NCBI GenBank assembly: GCA_039972875.1
Contig: JBDWMA010000006.1
Location: forward strand, 150,918-214,917
Direction of reading: 5' to 3'
DNA from: Pseudoruegeria sp039972875
GTDB taxonomy: Bacteria; Pseudomonadota; Alphaproteobacteria; Rhodobacterales; Rhodobacteraceae
Length of the DNA: 64,000 nt
The translations under genes were made by a program, and so were the position numbers. Positions 8,766 to 18,626 of this stretch are shown here, piece by piece. The notes beneath the pieces were generated by a model. It saw nothing but the letters and a program-made list of their open reading frames with translations, did no database searches and had not been told where the DNA came from. How positions within the stretch are numbered: the first letter of the stretch is position 1; every line of letters begins with the position of its first letter.

Positions 8766-10958
8766 TCAGGACAGATCAAACCGATCTGCATTCATAACTT
8801 TGGTCCATGCAGACACGAAGTCACGAACAAAATCTGCCCCGGCATCTGCTCCTGCATAGACTTCAGATAAGGCCCGTAGTTGCGAGTTGGAACCAAAGAC
8901 CAGATCAACGCGAGTCCCTGTCCATTTCACTTCTCCGCTTGACCGATCACGCCCTTCATAGACACCGTCGGTGGCGGATGGTTTCCACTCCGTGCTCATA
9001 TCCATTAAATTGACAAAAAAGTCTGTACTCAGAGTATCAGCTTTATCGGTAAAGACACCATGTGCCGCGTCGCCATGGTTTCCACCAAGGACTCGCAACC
9101 CACCAATCAAGACGGTCATTTCCGGTGCTGTCAGAGTTAAGAGTTGTGCCTTATCCACCAGATGCGCCTCTGGTGACAAAGAGGACACCTTTTGCTGATA
9201 ATTGCGGAAACCATCAACAATAGGCTCTAATAGCTCAAAACTTTCAACATCCGTTTGAGCCTGATTTGCATCGCCTCGACCAAGTGCAAAAGGAACGTCA
9301 ATTGGGTAACCAGCATTGGCTGCGGCTTTCTCAATCGCAACATTACCGGCCAATACTATGACATCCGACAAAGACACCGAATTTCCACCGGCATTAAACG
9401 CTGATTGAATGGCCTCAAGCTGTGCCAAAACAGGAGCCAGCGCCTCTGGCTCATTCGCAGCCCAGTCTTTTTGAGGCGCAAGACGGATCCGCGCACCATT
9501 GGCCCCACCGCGTTTGTCAGAACCACGATAGGTCGACGCTGCAGCCCATGCGGTTTTCACCAATTGCGAAACAGACAAGTCAGACGATGCGATTTTTGCT
9601 TTCAAATCGGAAATATCTTGAACAGACAATTCGCTGTTTCCGGCTGGAACCGGGTCTTGCCAAACCAACTCTTCTGTTGGAACTTCCTCCCCCAGATAGC
9701 GGGCGGTTGGTCCCATATCCCTGTGCGTTAGTTTAAACCAAGCGCGTGCAAATGCCTCTGCCAACTCCTCGGGGTTCTCATGGAACCGCTTAGAGATTGG
9801 CCCATAGATCGGATCCATGCGAAGAGCCATGTCGGCCGTGGTCATCATAGTTGGAACTTTGCGGGAAGAATCATGCGCGGCAGGCGCTTTGTCGTCCTCG
9901 CTCACGCCCACAGGTTCCCAAATCCAAGCGCCGGAGGGGCTTTTGGTTAGATTCCAATCATAGCCAAACAAAAGATCAAAAAAGCCGTTGTCCCATTGAG
10001 TGGGGTTTGCCGTCCATGCGCCCTCAACACCCGAAGTTGTGGTGTCATCCCCGGACCCGCTACCAAAGCTGTTGATCCAACCAAGACCCATATTTTCGAT
10101 CGGAGCAGCCTCTGGCTCTGGGCCAACCAACTCCGGGTCACCCGCGCCGTGGGCCTTGCCGAACGTATGACCACCCGCGACCAAAGCCACGGTTTCTTCG
10201 TCATTCATTCCCATGCGGCCGAATGTATCACGGATATCCCGCCCTGATGCGATGGCGTTGGGCTCCCCATCAGGTCCTTCGGGGTTCACATAGATCAAAC
10301 CCATTTGAACAGCAGCCAAGGGGTTTTCTAAATCGCGTTCGCCAGAATAACGGCTATTGAGACCACCGCTCTCCTCAAGCCATATGGCCTCTCCGCCCCA
10401 GTATACATCCTCTTCGGGCTCCCAAACATCTGCACGTCCGCCGCCAAATCCAAAAGTCCGTCCCCCCATTGATTCAATCGCACAATTGCCAGCCAAAATC
10501 ATCAAGTCAGCCCAGGACAGGCTATTGCCGTATTTCTGTTTAACCGGCCAAAGTAGGCGGCGGGCTTTATCCAAATTCCCATTGTCCGGCCATGAGTTCA
10601 ACGGCGCAAAACGCTGTTGTCCTGCGCCTGCACCACCACGACCATCCAAAGTCCGGTAAGTTCCTGCGCTATGCCATGCCATCCGGATAAAGAAAGGTCC
10701 ATAATGGCCATAATCTGCGGGCCACCAATCTTGGCTATCTGTCATAAGCGCATAAAGGTCCTGTTTTACAGCCTTTAGATCGAGCGCCTTGAATGCCTCG
10801 CCGTAGTCGAAATCCGCTGACATAGGGTCTGAAAGCGTAGAGTTTTGATGCAGGATGCGGAGATTTAATTGGTTCGGCCACCAATCCGCATTTGATTTAC
10901 CGCCCTGCGCCGTTGGCGAATGCATTACTGGGCATTTTCCTACACCGTTACCGTCCAT
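8766..10958 (-). CDS. katG: Catalase-peroxidase
   Basis: Bifunctional haem enzyme that removes hydrogen peroxide. At 730 residues it has the usual tandem peroxidase-domain length. The distal site IRMAWHSAGTYR supplies the catalytic Arg, Trp and His, and GGHTFGKAHG holds the proximal haem His. The three residues of the family's Met-Tyr-Trp crosslink are all present: Trp in MAWHSAG, Tyr in GLIYVNPEGP and Met in RMGMNDEE. Two in-frame ATGs lie close together; the second (10958) is chosen because GAGGAG ends six bases before it, while it abuts the first. It diverges from oxyR, its expected activator. Confidence 0.97.
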   Translation of the reverse strand: MDGNGVGKCPVMHSPTAQGGKSNADWWPNQLNLRILHQNSTLSDPMSADFDYGEAFKALDLKAVKQDLYALMTDSQDWWPADYGHYGPFFIRMAWHSAGTYRTLDGRGGAGAGQQRFAPLNSWPDNGNLDKARRLLWPVKQKYGNSLSWADLMILAGNCAIESMGGRTFGFGGGRADVWEPEEDVYWGGEAIWLEESGGLNSRYSGERDLENPLAAVQMGLIYVNPEGPDGEPNAIASGRDIRDTFGRMGMNDEETVALVAGGHTFGKAHGAGDPELVGPEPEAAPIENMGLGWINSFGSGSGDDTTTSGVEGAWTANPTQWDNGFFDLLFGYDWNLTKSPSGAWIWEPVGVSEDDKAPAAHDSSRKVPTMMTTADMALRMDPIYGPISKRFHENPEELAEAFARAWFKLTHRDMGPTARYLGEEVPTEELVWQDPVPAGNSELSVQDISDLKAKIASSDLSVSQLVKTAWAAASTYRGSDKRGGANGARIRLAPQKDWAANEPEALAPVLAQLEAIQSAFNAGGNSVSLSDVIVLAGNVAIEKAAANAGYPIDVPFALGRGDANQAQTDVESFELLEPIVDGFRNYQQKVSSLSPEAHLVDKAQLLTLTAPEMTVLIGGLRVLGGNHGDAAHGVFTDKADTLSTDFFVNLMDMSTEWKPSATDGVYEGRDRSSGEVKWTGTRVDLVFGSNSQLRALSEVYAGADAGADFVRDFVSAWTKVMNADRFDLS

Positions 10959-11095
10959 TTTCATCTCCTCTCGGGTCTAACTTTTACTTTCAGCGGCCAT
11001 CCGCGTCCAAGTCTGCCTTGATTACCCTAACAAGCTAACAAAGGTTTTCGATAGGAAGAAGTTGTCTTTTCTGATTGGATTGATAAAAAAAACTT
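10959..11095. promoter_or_regulatory. Divergent katG-oxyR control region
   Basis: A 137-bp gap separates the divergent katG and oxyR starts. An AT-rich stretch at 11050-11095 contains GATAG, CTTTTCTGAT and GATTGATAA elements spaced roughly one helical turn apart, loosely like OxyR ATAG/CTAT quarter sites, but the match is partial and I do not claim a defined box. OxyR control of both genes is the known arrangement in many proteobacteria. Confidence 0.45.
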
Positions 11096-11983
11096 ATGAA
11101 TAATTTGACCCTTAAACAACTGAGATATTTCGAGGCTTTGGCCAAGCACGCCCATTTTGGGCGGGCCGCTGAAGCAAGCGCTATTACCCAACCTGCCTTA
11201 TCGATGCAAATCAGAGAGCTAGAAGAAACACTGGGTAGCACCCTATTTGAGCGTGGCGCTCGAAAAGTTCGCCTGACATCGTTTGGCGAAACTTTCGCCC
11301 ATCAAGCGCGCAATATTCTACGCTCCGTCGAAGAGCTTGAGGATCTTGCACGGGCTGCACGTGATCGCCTAGCAGGTCGGTTACGAATCGGAATCATTCC
11401 AACAATTGCGCCATATTTGCTGCCACAGATCATTCATGCGCTGTCCGTTCATTTCCCGGATATTGACCTCAGGATCCGAGAGACTCAAACAGAGGTCCTC
11501 CTTCGGGAATTGTCTGAGGGTCGACTTGATTCAGCCATTCTGGCTTTGCCAGTGTCTGAACCCGCCTTTACCGAAGTCCCGCTATTTTCTGAGGCTTTTG
11601 TTCTTGTCCGCCATGAGTCCGAAGTCAATGAACCTGTGCCGCCCCCTGAACTCCTGACGGAAATGCAGCTGTTATTGCTGGAGGAAGGGCACTGTTTTCG
11701 CGACCAAGCTTTATCCTTTTGCACCACGCAACCTGCGTTGGCGCGGGATGGGCTGGATGCGAGCTCGTTGGCCACCCTTGTACAAATGGTGGGTGCGGGT
11801 ATTGGAATAACGTTGATTCCAGAAATGGCCATTTTGACCGAAACCAAATCTGCATCGGTTTGTATCTCGCGTTTTCAGGACCCTCAGCCCACCCGATCGA
11901 TTGGGATGATTTGGCGAAAAACAAATCCACTGGCGCAACAATTGAACCAGATTGCAGATGTCGTAAAAAATACCGCAAAATAG
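11096..11983 (+). CDS. oxyR: Hydrogen-peroxide sensor OxyR (LysR family)
   Basis: Peroxide-responsive activator of antioxidant genes. The 295-residue protein has an N-terminal helix-turn-helix (HFGRAAEASAITQPALSMQI) and an effector domain carrying the redox pair C200 and C209 in the segment EEGHCFRDQALSFC. That spacing equals the C199-C208 disulfide switch of E. coli OxyR, which separates it from other LysR proteins. It diverges from katG, its classic target. Another Cys is avoided nearby, as in true OxyR. Function is therefore well supported. Confidence 0.95.
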   Translation: MNNLTLKQLRYFEALAKHAHFGRAAEASAITQPALSMQIRELEETLGSTLFERGARKVRLTSFGETFAHQARNILRSVEELEDLARAARDRLAGRLRIGIIPTIAPYLLPQIIHALSVHFPDIDLRIRETQTEVLLRELSEGRLDSAILALPVSEPAFTEVPLFSEAFVLVRHESEVNEPVPPPELLTEMQLLLLEEGHCFRDQALSFCTTQPALARDGLDASSLATLVQMVGAGIGITLIPEMAILTETKSASVCISRFQDPQPTRSIGMIWRKTNPLAQQLNQIADVVKNTAK

Positions 11984-12043
11984 AGCCTATCTCAGCCGTA
12001 TAAGCCAATTCAACGAGATCTATTTACAGGTCATACAGATAAA

Positions 12044-12901
12044 TCAGAGCCCGTTGATCGGCACTTTCAGCATCGGGTTGCCATCCTCATCCGTTGGAAC
12101 CTCTCCTGCCCGCATATTCACTTGAAGAGAGGGGATGATCAGTTTGGGCATCGCCAATTGTGCATCCCGATCCGTGCGAAACTTAATAAATTCTTCGCGT
12201 GTTTTACCACCACCGACGTGGATATTATGGGCTTTTTCGTCGGCAACCGTTGTTTCCCATTTTATGTCTCGACCATTCGGCCCGTAGTCATGACACATGA
12301 ACAACCGCGTTTCATCTGGCAAGGACAACACTTTCTGGATTGAGTCATACAGATCTCCGGCGTCCCCACCCGGAAAATCCGCCCGAGCGGATCCTCCGTC
12401 GGGCATGAACAACGTATCCCCGACAAAGGCCGCGTCACCGACCACATGCACCATACAGGCAGGCGTGTGACCGGGTGTATAAATCGCGCGCGCCTCCATG
12501 TCCCCAATCATGTAGGTGTCGCCATCCGTGAACAGAGCGTCAAACTGGCTACCGTCTCTTTGGAATTCTGTGCCTTCATTAAAGATTTTGCCAAAGGTTT
12601 CTTGAATGATAAGGATCTTTTCACCTACGCCGATTTTCCCGCCCAGTTTCTCCTGAATATAGGGTGCGGCGCTCAGGTGGTCCGCATGAACATGAGTTTC
12701 AATAATCCAATCCAGCGTTAAACCGCGTTGTTGAATTTCAGAAATGAGCTCATCCGCATGATCAGTGGTGATACGGCCTGCTGCATAATCTATATCCATC
12801 ACACTGTCGATGATCGCACAATGTGCAGTCTTTGGATCTGCAACGATGTAACTGATGGTATTTGAAGCTTCATCAAAAAATGCTGAAACATTCGGTGACA
12901 T
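12044..12901 (-). CDS. MBL-fold hydrolase, persulfide-dioxygenase-like (ETHE1/Blh type)
   Basis: Predicted non-haem iron enzyme that oxidises glutathione persulfide to sulfite in sulfide detoxification. The metallo-beta-lactamase metal ligands are visible in THVHADHLSA, TPGHTPACM, GDTLFMPDGG and MCHDYGP. The 285-residue length and the C-terminal PSLQVNMRAGEVP tail fit the Blh-type group known from Agrobacterium and Xylella. The frame extends 12 codons upstream, but the ATG at 12901 has AGGAGG at ideal spacing. It may be controlled by an ArsR-type BigR repressor as in those species; no such gene is present here. A glyoxalase II role is less likely given the length and tail. Confidence 0.82.
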   Translation of the reverse strand: MSPNVSAFFDEASNTISYIVADPKTAHCAIIDSVMDIDYAAGRITTDHADELISEIQQRGLTLDWIIETHVHADHLSAAPYIQEKLGGKIGVGEKILIIQETFGKIFNEGTEFQRDGSQFDALFTDGDTYMIGDMEARAIYTPGHTPACMVHVVGDAAFVGDTLFMPDGGSARADFPGGDAGDLYDSIQKVLSLPDETRLFMCHDYGPNGRDIKWETTVADEKAHNIHVGGGKTREEFIKFRTDRDAQLAMPKLIIPSLQVNMRAGEVPTDEDGNPMLKVPINGL

Positions 12902-12961
12902 GAGATCGCCTCCTAGGCAAAGTTTCACCTGCATCAAACAGGATACTCTTGGGTTGAAGCA

Positions 12962-12985
12962 AATATATTCTTTTTTGTGAATATT
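12962..12985. promoter_or_regulatory. AT-rich inverted repeat upstream of the persulfide dioxygenase-like gene
   Basis: ATATTC and GAATAT arms separated by 8 bp lie about 65 bp upstream of the start codon, where a repressor could block transcription. It resembles the AT-rich dyads bound by ArsR-type sulfide sensors such as BigR, but the match is not specific. Confidence 0.3.
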
Positions 12986-13028
12986 ACAATCTCATGCCCC
13001 GCATTTTCTGCACTACTGAACAAACACA

Positions 13029-13055
13029 AAACGCCCCCACAAAGTGGAGGCGTTT
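13029..13055 (-). terminator. Terminator after carB
   Basis: AAACGCC...GGCGTTT stem with an inner CCAC/GTGG stem and a 3-base loop, 23 bp beyond the carB stop. On the minus strand it ends in TTTTG. Its symmetry would allow function in both directions. Confidence 0.8.
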
Positions 13056-13077
13056 CTTTGATTATTAATTAGTAAAT

Positions 13078-16000
13078 CTAAGCGCTCTGAAGAGCTGTAA
13101 CTTCCAGTTCACCTTCTAGGTCTGCCTTGATCGCAAATGCTGCAGCATGGCTGGCAGCAGCAGTCGTAAAATAGGGGATCTTATCGTATAAAGCGACGGC
13201 CCGAATATCGCGGCTGTCCTCAACCGCTTGCGTACCTTCAGTGGTGTTCATAACCAAATCGATATTGCCGTCTTTTAGGAGGTCAACAATATTTGGCCGA
13301 CCTTCATAGACCTTATTGACCAATTCACACGCGACACCGTTGCCACGCAACCAATCGGCTGTACCGCGCGTCGCAACCACGGTGAAACCAAGTGATGTCA
13401 GTTCCTGCGCGGCCTCGATCATCATGTCGGTCTTATCCGAGTCTTTGATAGAAACAAACGCCCGCCCAGATTTTGGTAATACAGTTCCAGCCCCCAATTG
13501 CGCCTTTAAGAACGCACGGTGGAAGTTCTTGTCAGCCCCCATGACTTCGCCTGTAGAACGCATTTCTGGCCCCAAAATAGTGTCTACTCCGGGGAAACGT
13601 GCGAAAGGCAGAACAGCTTCTTTCACTGCAAAATGATCAATCAGTGGGTCAATCAAATCAAAGTCGGCCAATTTTTCACCGGCCATAATGCGGGCCGCAA
13701 TTGATGCAATCGGAGACCCGACCGCTTTGGCCACAAATGGTACCGTACGCGAAGCGCGGGGATTCACTTCGATCAAATAAATGTCAGTGCCTTTGATCGC
13801 AAATTGCACGTTCATCAAACCAACAACATTTAGTGCACGCGCCAAGGCTTCGGTTTGTACTTTGACTTCTTCGATCAGTTCCATCGACAAGGAATACGGA
13901 GGCAACGAGCACGCAGAGTCACCAGAGTGCACTCCGGCTTCTTCGATGTGTTGCATAATGCCTGAGACATGCACATCAACACCATCACAAAGGGCATCAA
14001 CGTCAAGCTCAACCGCACCCGCAAGGTAGCTGTCCAGCAAAACAGGGCTGTCACCGGACACGACAACTGCCTCATTGATGTAGCGTTCCAATTGCGCCAT
14101 GTCGCGCACGATTTCCATCGCGCGACCACCCAGAACATAAGATGGCCGGATCACCAGTGGAAAACCGATTTCACCCGCAATCCGCATGGCTTCGGCGTCA
14201 GTAGAGGCCAGACCATTGTTCGGCTGCTTTAGGTTCAGCTTATTCACCAGCGCCTGAAAACGCTCTCGGTCTTCTGCAAGGTCAATCGCATCGGGGGATG
14301 TACCTAGGATTGGAATACCTTCGGCTTCAAGCGCATTGGCCAGTTTCAACGGTGTCTGTCCACCGAACTGAACAATCACCCCGTGCAACGTGCCGTTTTC
14401 CTGCTCAACCCGCAGAATTTCCATTACGTGTTCAAAAGTCAAGGGTTCAAAATACAACCGATCCGAGGTGTCATAGTCTGTAGACACAGTCTCGGGATTG
14501 CAATTGATCATAATGGTCTCATAGCCCTGATCGGTCAGGGAATAACATGCATGACAGCAGCAATAATCAAACTCGATCCCTTGGCCGATCCGATTTGGGC
14601 CACCGCCAAGAATAACAACCTTTTTACGATCCGAAGGCCGCGCTTCGCATTCAACGTCACCCATCACCGGGGTTTCATAGGTTGAATACATATAGGGAGT
14701 TTGCGCCTCAAATTCGGCAGCACAGGTATCGATGCGTTTGAACACCGCTTTGACGCCCAAATTGACCCGTGCCCGACGCACGTTGTCCTCGGTACGACCT
14801 GTTAGAATGGCCAATCTCGCATCAGTAAACCCGAACATTTTCAACTTGCGCAGGCCGTCTTCTGTCATCGGTAGCCCATCAGCACGGACAATAGCCTCGA
14901 TGTCGATGATCTCTCGGATACGAGCCAGAAACCACGGATCAAACATAGTTGTTGCGTGAATTTCCGCGTCGGTCAAACCGTGACGCATGGCCTGAGCAAT
15001 GGTCCGCAAACGATCTGGTGTCTGTTTACTGATCGCTTTGATGACGGCTGATTTCTCTGGCGCACCTTCGATTTCGATCTCATCAAAACCGGTCAGGTCG
15101 GATTCCATCGACGCCAGCGCTTTTTGCAAACTTTCGTGGATTGTCCGACCGATGGACATCGCCTCCCCCACAGATTTCATCGCCGTGGTCAGATAAGGCT
15201 CTGAACCAGGGAATTTCTCAAACGCGAATTTCGGGATCTTGGTGACGACGTAGTCAATGGTCGGCTCAAAAGACGCAGGGGTGACACCGGTGATGTCGTT
15301 GTCCAGCTCATCCAACGTAAAGCCAACCGCCAGTTTCGCCGCGATTTTCGCAATAGGGAAACCCGTCGCTTTGGACGCCAGCGCGGAAGAACGTGATACC
15401 CTTGGATTCATCTCAATCACAACCATGCGGCCGTCGGCAGGGTTCACAGCCCACTGTACGTTAGAGCCGCCAGTTTCAACACCAATCTCGCGCAGAACAG
15501 CAATCGAGTGGTTCCGCATGATTTGGTATTCTTTGTCGGTCAGAGTCAGCGCCGGAGCCACGGTGATAGAGTCACCTGTATGGACACCCATTGGGTCAAC
15601 GTTTTCGATCGCACAGACGATGATGGCGTTGTCAGCGGTGTCGCGCACCACTTCCATCTCAAACTCTTTCCAACCTAAGAGGCTTTCGTCCACAAGAATC
15701 TGGTTCACCGGAGACGCATCCATACCTGTCCGGCAAAAATGGATGTAATCTTCGCGGTTATACGCAACGCCACCGCCTGTTCCACCAAGGGTAAAGGCCG
15801 GACGGATAATTGCGGGAAGGCCGATATCCTCAAGGGACTCAAGTGCAATACGCTCGCCTTCGTTCAAGTCAGCTTTGCCGTTTGCATCTTTGGGTGCTGT
15901 CACAATCGTTGCACGCGGGTTTTCAATTCCCAAACGGTCCATGGCTTCGCGGAATAATTTCCGATCCTCAGCCATTTCGATTGCGTCACGTTTCGCACCG

Positions 16001-16347
16001 ATCATCTCAACACCGAACTTTTCAAGCACGCCCATTTCTTCGAGCGCAAGGGAAGTGTTCAGACCCGTCTGGCCACCCATGGTCGGCAGCAATGCATCGG
16101 GGCGCTCTTTTTCGATGATCTTGGCAACGACTTCGGGCGTTATCGGCTCAATGTATGTGGCATCAGCCATATTCGGATCGGTCATGATCGTGGCCGGGTT
16201 AGAGTTGACCAGAATGACCCGGTACCCCTCTTCGCGCAGCGCCTTACAGGCCTGTGCTCCGGAATAGTCAAATTCGCAGGCTTGCCCAATAACAATAGGG
16301 CCCGCGCCGATGATCATGATAGATGAGATGTCGGTTCTTTTTGGCAT
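13078..16347 (-). CDS. carB: Carbamoyl-phosphate synthase large subunit
   Basis: Makes carbamoyl phosphate from ammonia (delivered by CarA), bicarbonate and two ATP for arginine and pyrimidine synthesis. The 1089-residue protein has two homologous ATP-grasp halves: the first opens with IIGAGPIVIGQACEFDYSG, the second near the middle with ILGGGPNRIGQGIEFDYCC. A C-terminal MGS-like allosteric domain follows (VATRGTADWL). The frame is open 11 codons further upstream, but the ATG at 16347 (MPKRTDISSIMIIG) is the standard family N-terminus. carA is not adjacent, which is normal in this group. Confidence 0.97.
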   Translation of the reverse strand: MPKRTDISSIMIIGAGPIVIGQACEFDYSGAQACKALREEGYRVILVNSNPATIMTDPNMADATYIEPITPEVVAKIIEKERPDALLPTMGGQTGLNTSLALEEMGVLEKFGVEMIGAKRDAIEMAEDRKLFREAMDRLGIENPRATIVTAPKDANGKADLNEGERIALESLEDIGLPAIIRPAFTLGGTGGGVAYNREDYIHFCRTGMDASPVNQILVDESLLGWKEFEMEVVRDTADNAIIVCAIENVDPMGVHTGDSITVAPALTLTDKEYQIMRNHSIAVLREIGVETGGSNVQWAVNPADGRMVVIEMNPRVSRSSALASKATGFPIAKIAAKLAVGFTLDELDNDITGVTPASFEPTIDYVVTKIPKFAFEKFPGSEPYLTTAMKSVGEAMSIGRTIHESLQKALASMESDLTGFDEIEIEGAPEKSAVIKAISKQTPDRLRTIAQAMRHGLTDAEIHATTMFDPWFLARIREIIDIEAIVRADGLPMTEDGLRKLKMFGFTDARLAILTGRTEDNVRRARVNLGVKAVFKRIDTCAAEFEAQTPYMYSTYETPVMGDVECEARPSDRKKVVILGGGPNRIGQGIEFDYCCCHACYSLTDQGYETIMINCNPETVSTDYDTSDRLYFEPLTFEHVMEILRVEQENGTLHGVIVQFGGQTPLKLANALEAEGIPILGTSPDAIDLAEDRERFQALVNKLNLKQPNNGLASTDAEAMRIAGEIGFPLVIRPSYVLGGRAMEIVRDMAQLERYINEAVVVSGDSPVLLDSYLAGAVELDVDALCDGVDVHVSGIMQHIEEAGVHSGDSACSLPPYSLSMELIEEVKVQTEALARALNVVGLMNVQFAIKGTDIYLIEVNPRASRTVPFVAKAVGSPIASIAARIMAGEKLADFDLIDPLIDHFAVKEAVLPFARFPGVDTILGPEMRSTGEVMGADKNFHRAFLKAQLGAGTVLPKSGRAFVSIKDSDKTDMMIEAAQELTSLGFTVVATRGTADWLRGNGVACELVNKVYEGRPNIVDLLKDGNIDLVMNTTEGTQAVEDSRDIRAVALYDKIPYFTTAAASHAAAFAIKADLEGELEVTALQSA

Positions 16348-16641
16348 GGTGCAGACCCCAGATGACTCGCGTTCGCGCAAATTGTCGTGGGTTATAGACA
16401 GGCGCGGCGCAGGTGCAACCCCATCCCACCCGTTGATGATGAATTATTCAGGCTACTTTTCCTACGAAATAGATTTTCCAATCGATTCTGAGGCAATTCG
16501 CTCCTTACTGTCCAAATGGTCAAATTTCACATCCCGGCCGCGCGATATCAGATTCGAAAAATCACCTCTACAATTTGGAACCCTTCTTTTCGTTGACCTC
16601 TGTTCTCTGTGTATTTTTTACCTATTATCAAAAGAGAGAGC

Positions 16642-17328
16642 ATGAGGGCAAAAATGGCATTGGGTCAGGAACAAACGGTTTACGCAACAGAATGGCTGGG
16701 ACGAAAGATCGAATTCGCCCTGTTCTTCTTAATCGGGCCCATTGCCATCGCTATATTCATGCCCCCGAACTTTCTATTTCCGATGCTGTTTGCAGTTATG
16801 ATCCTCGGATTGATGCTCTTGCATGTGACCCCCGGTTTCCAGTGGCGATTGTTGCGAAACAGCTGGGGTGGCGTTGACTGGCGACTTGTCTTGGGGATGG
16901 CCGGACTGACGGCCCTAACGTCTTTTGTCGTCATGCAGCTCTATGCACCGGATCGGCTCTTTGGCTTATTTCAACGCGTGCCGTGGTATTTTTTCTTGAT
17001 CCTGATACCCGGTTACACTTTGCTCTCTGCGCTTCCCCAGGAAATTGTATTTCGAGTTCTCTTTTTTAGACGATACGCAGAAATTATTCCACATGGCCCG
17101 GCGGCGCTCGTTTTGAACGGGGTCATCTTTGCCCTTGCCCATCTGATGTATTGGAGTCTGCTCGTCTGTGTTTTAACTTTTTTCGCCGGCGTCCTGTTTG
17201 CATGGGCCTATAAAGTTAAGAACAGTTTAGGGTTGGCAGTCGCAGGTCATGCAACTGCCGGTGTGGTGTTATTCTTGTTTGGGATGGGCGAATTCTTTTA
17301 TTCTGGCAATGTGACACGCCCATTCTAA
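16642..17328 (+). CDS. CPBP-family intramembrane protein (Abi/Rce1-like)
   Basis: A roughly 228-residue membrane protein with about six hydrophobic segments. The CAAX-protease-and-bacteriocin-processing signature is present as QEIVFR (motif 1), FALAH (motif 2) and HATAG (motif 3). The first Glu of the canonical EExxxR is Gln here, a variant seen in many bacterial members whose activity is untested. The start at 16642 follows GAGAG; an upstream ATG at 16609 and a downstream one at 16654 are possible. It diverges from carB across about 290 bp in which I see no further gene. Substrate unknown. Confidence 0.82.
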   Translation: MRAKMALGQEQTVYATEWLGRKIEFALFFLIGPIAIAIFMPPNFLFPMLFAVMILGLMLLHVTPGFQWRLLRNSWGGVDWRLVLGMAGLTALTSFVVMQLYAPDRLFGLFQRVPWYFFLILIPGYTLLSALPQEIVFRVLFFRRYAEIIPHGPAALVLNGVIFALAHLMYWSLLVCVLTFFAGVLFAWAYKVKNSLGLAVAGHATAGVVLFLFGMGEFFYSGNVTRPF

Positions 17329-17495
17329 GCGCAACGCATTTAAACGTTTAGTTTGGCGGTTTCCCCCTTCAGCACGAACTCTGCACTCCAATAAATTGCT
17401 TCGTGTTTTACGGCTGTCAGGTCGATCTTAGACTAGGCGATAGGCCTGAATGCGCGTAGAGACAGAACCAGAAACCAACGTTAAAAGAGGCACAG

Positions 17496-18626
17496 GTGTC
17501 AGACCCTTTCATCCAATTTGATCAAGGACCTTCGGGTGGGCCGGAACGGTTTGTGGCCCCCGATGATCTCATTGTTGCGTGGACCCCTGATGACGTACCA
17601 ACAGCCCTAGACGCTTTGAGCAAGGCCACCCGTGCGGGCTATTGGCTTGCGGGATATGCCAGCTATGAATTGGGATATGCCCTCATGCCAAAACTGCTGC
17701 ACCAAATGCCAGAAGGCCGGGACACACCGCTTTTGGCCTTTGGATTGTTTCGCAATGGTCCTGAGGGGGCTTTGGGGTCTGACCCAACCGGTGCACTAGG
17801 CGATTTAAAACCCGATTGGAATCAAGACAGGTATCAACGCGCCTTTGATCAAGTCATAGAGTACATTGGTGCCGGAGATATCTATCAGGCAAACCTAACC
17901 TTTCCTGTGCATAGCCAGATGTCGGGAAAACCAATTGAGCTCTATCAACGCTTGGCAGCCCGTCAACCAGTTCGTCATGGTGCATTTATAAATCTTGGGG
18001 TTGGTCCCGTGGTGTTGTCGCGATCACCGGAACTGTTTTTTCAGACAGACAATACAGGACGCATCGAAACTCGCCCTATGAAAGGAACAGTAGAACGCGG
18101 CGCAACAGCCCAAGAGGACCAAGCAAACCGGGATTGGCTTGCCAAAAGTGAAAAGAACCGAGCTGAAAACCTTATGATTGTCGATTTGCTACGCAATGAC
18201 ATCAGCCGAATATCGCAAATCGGCAGCGTCAAAGTCCCTGAATTATTCACGATTGAGACCTATGCGACAGTCCATCAAATGACGTCCCGGATTATTGCGC
18301 AGTTACACCCGGGCGTTGGGCTTGCCGATCTTTTGACAGCTTTGTTCCCCTGTGGCTCCATCACCGGAGCCCCAAAATTACGAGCCATGCAAATCATCCG
18401 CGAGCTCGAAACAGCCCCCCGTGGCCTGTATTGCGGCGCAATAGGTTGGTGGGCACCTGACGGAAGAAGCTGCTTTAACGTTGCAATCCGAACGTTATCC
18501 TTATTTGACGAAGGAAAAGTACGTTTTAACGTTGGCGGCGGTGTCGTCTATGATAGTCAAATTGAAAGTGAGTATCAGGAGGCCTTGTGGAAAGCACGCT
18601 TCGCCGAACTGCCCCACAGGGGCTGA
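17496..18626 (+). CDS. pabB: Aminodeoxychorismate synthase component I
   Basis: Converts chorismate plus ammonia to 4-amino-4-deoxychorismate for folate synthesis. The 376-residue protein is the short form lacking most of the N-terminal domain of anthranilate synthase. Chorismate-enzyme motifs are visible: SPELFF, ETRPMKGTV, IVDLLRNDISRI, CGSITGAPKLRAMQ and GLYCGAIGW. The GTG start at 17496 is preceded by AGAGG. Its 3' end overlaps the following pabC by 40 bp, so translation is probably coupled. The glutaminase subunit PabA/TrpG is not in the window. Confidence 0.92.
   Translation: MSDPFIQFDQGPSGGPERFVAPDDLIVAWTPDDVPTALDALSKATRAGYWLAGYASYELGYALMPKLLHQMPEGRDTPLLAFGLFRNGPEGALGSDPTGALGDLKPDWNQDRYQRAFDQVIEYIGAGDIYQANLTFPVHSQMSGKPIELYQRLAARQPVRHGAFINLGVGPVVLSRSPELFFQTDNTGRIETRPMKGTVERGATAQEDQANRDWLAKSEKNRAENLMIVDLLRNDISRISQIGSVKVPELFTIETYATVHQMTSRIIAQLHPGVGLADLLTALFPCGSITGAPKLRAMQIIRELETAPRGLYCGAIGWWAPDGRSCFNVAIRTLSLFDEGKVRFNVGGGVVYDSQIESEYQEALWKARFAELPHRG

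Noticed and set aside
16310..16645. 111-codon plus-strand frame over the carB start and the CPBP upstream region
   Set aside because: It begins inside carB antisense and has no ribosome site; the region is the divergent promoter gap.
17341..17350. TAAACGTTTA palindrome after the CPBP gene
   Set aside because: A 10-bp palindrome downstream of a gene and about 145 bp before pabB; no second feature supports regulation.
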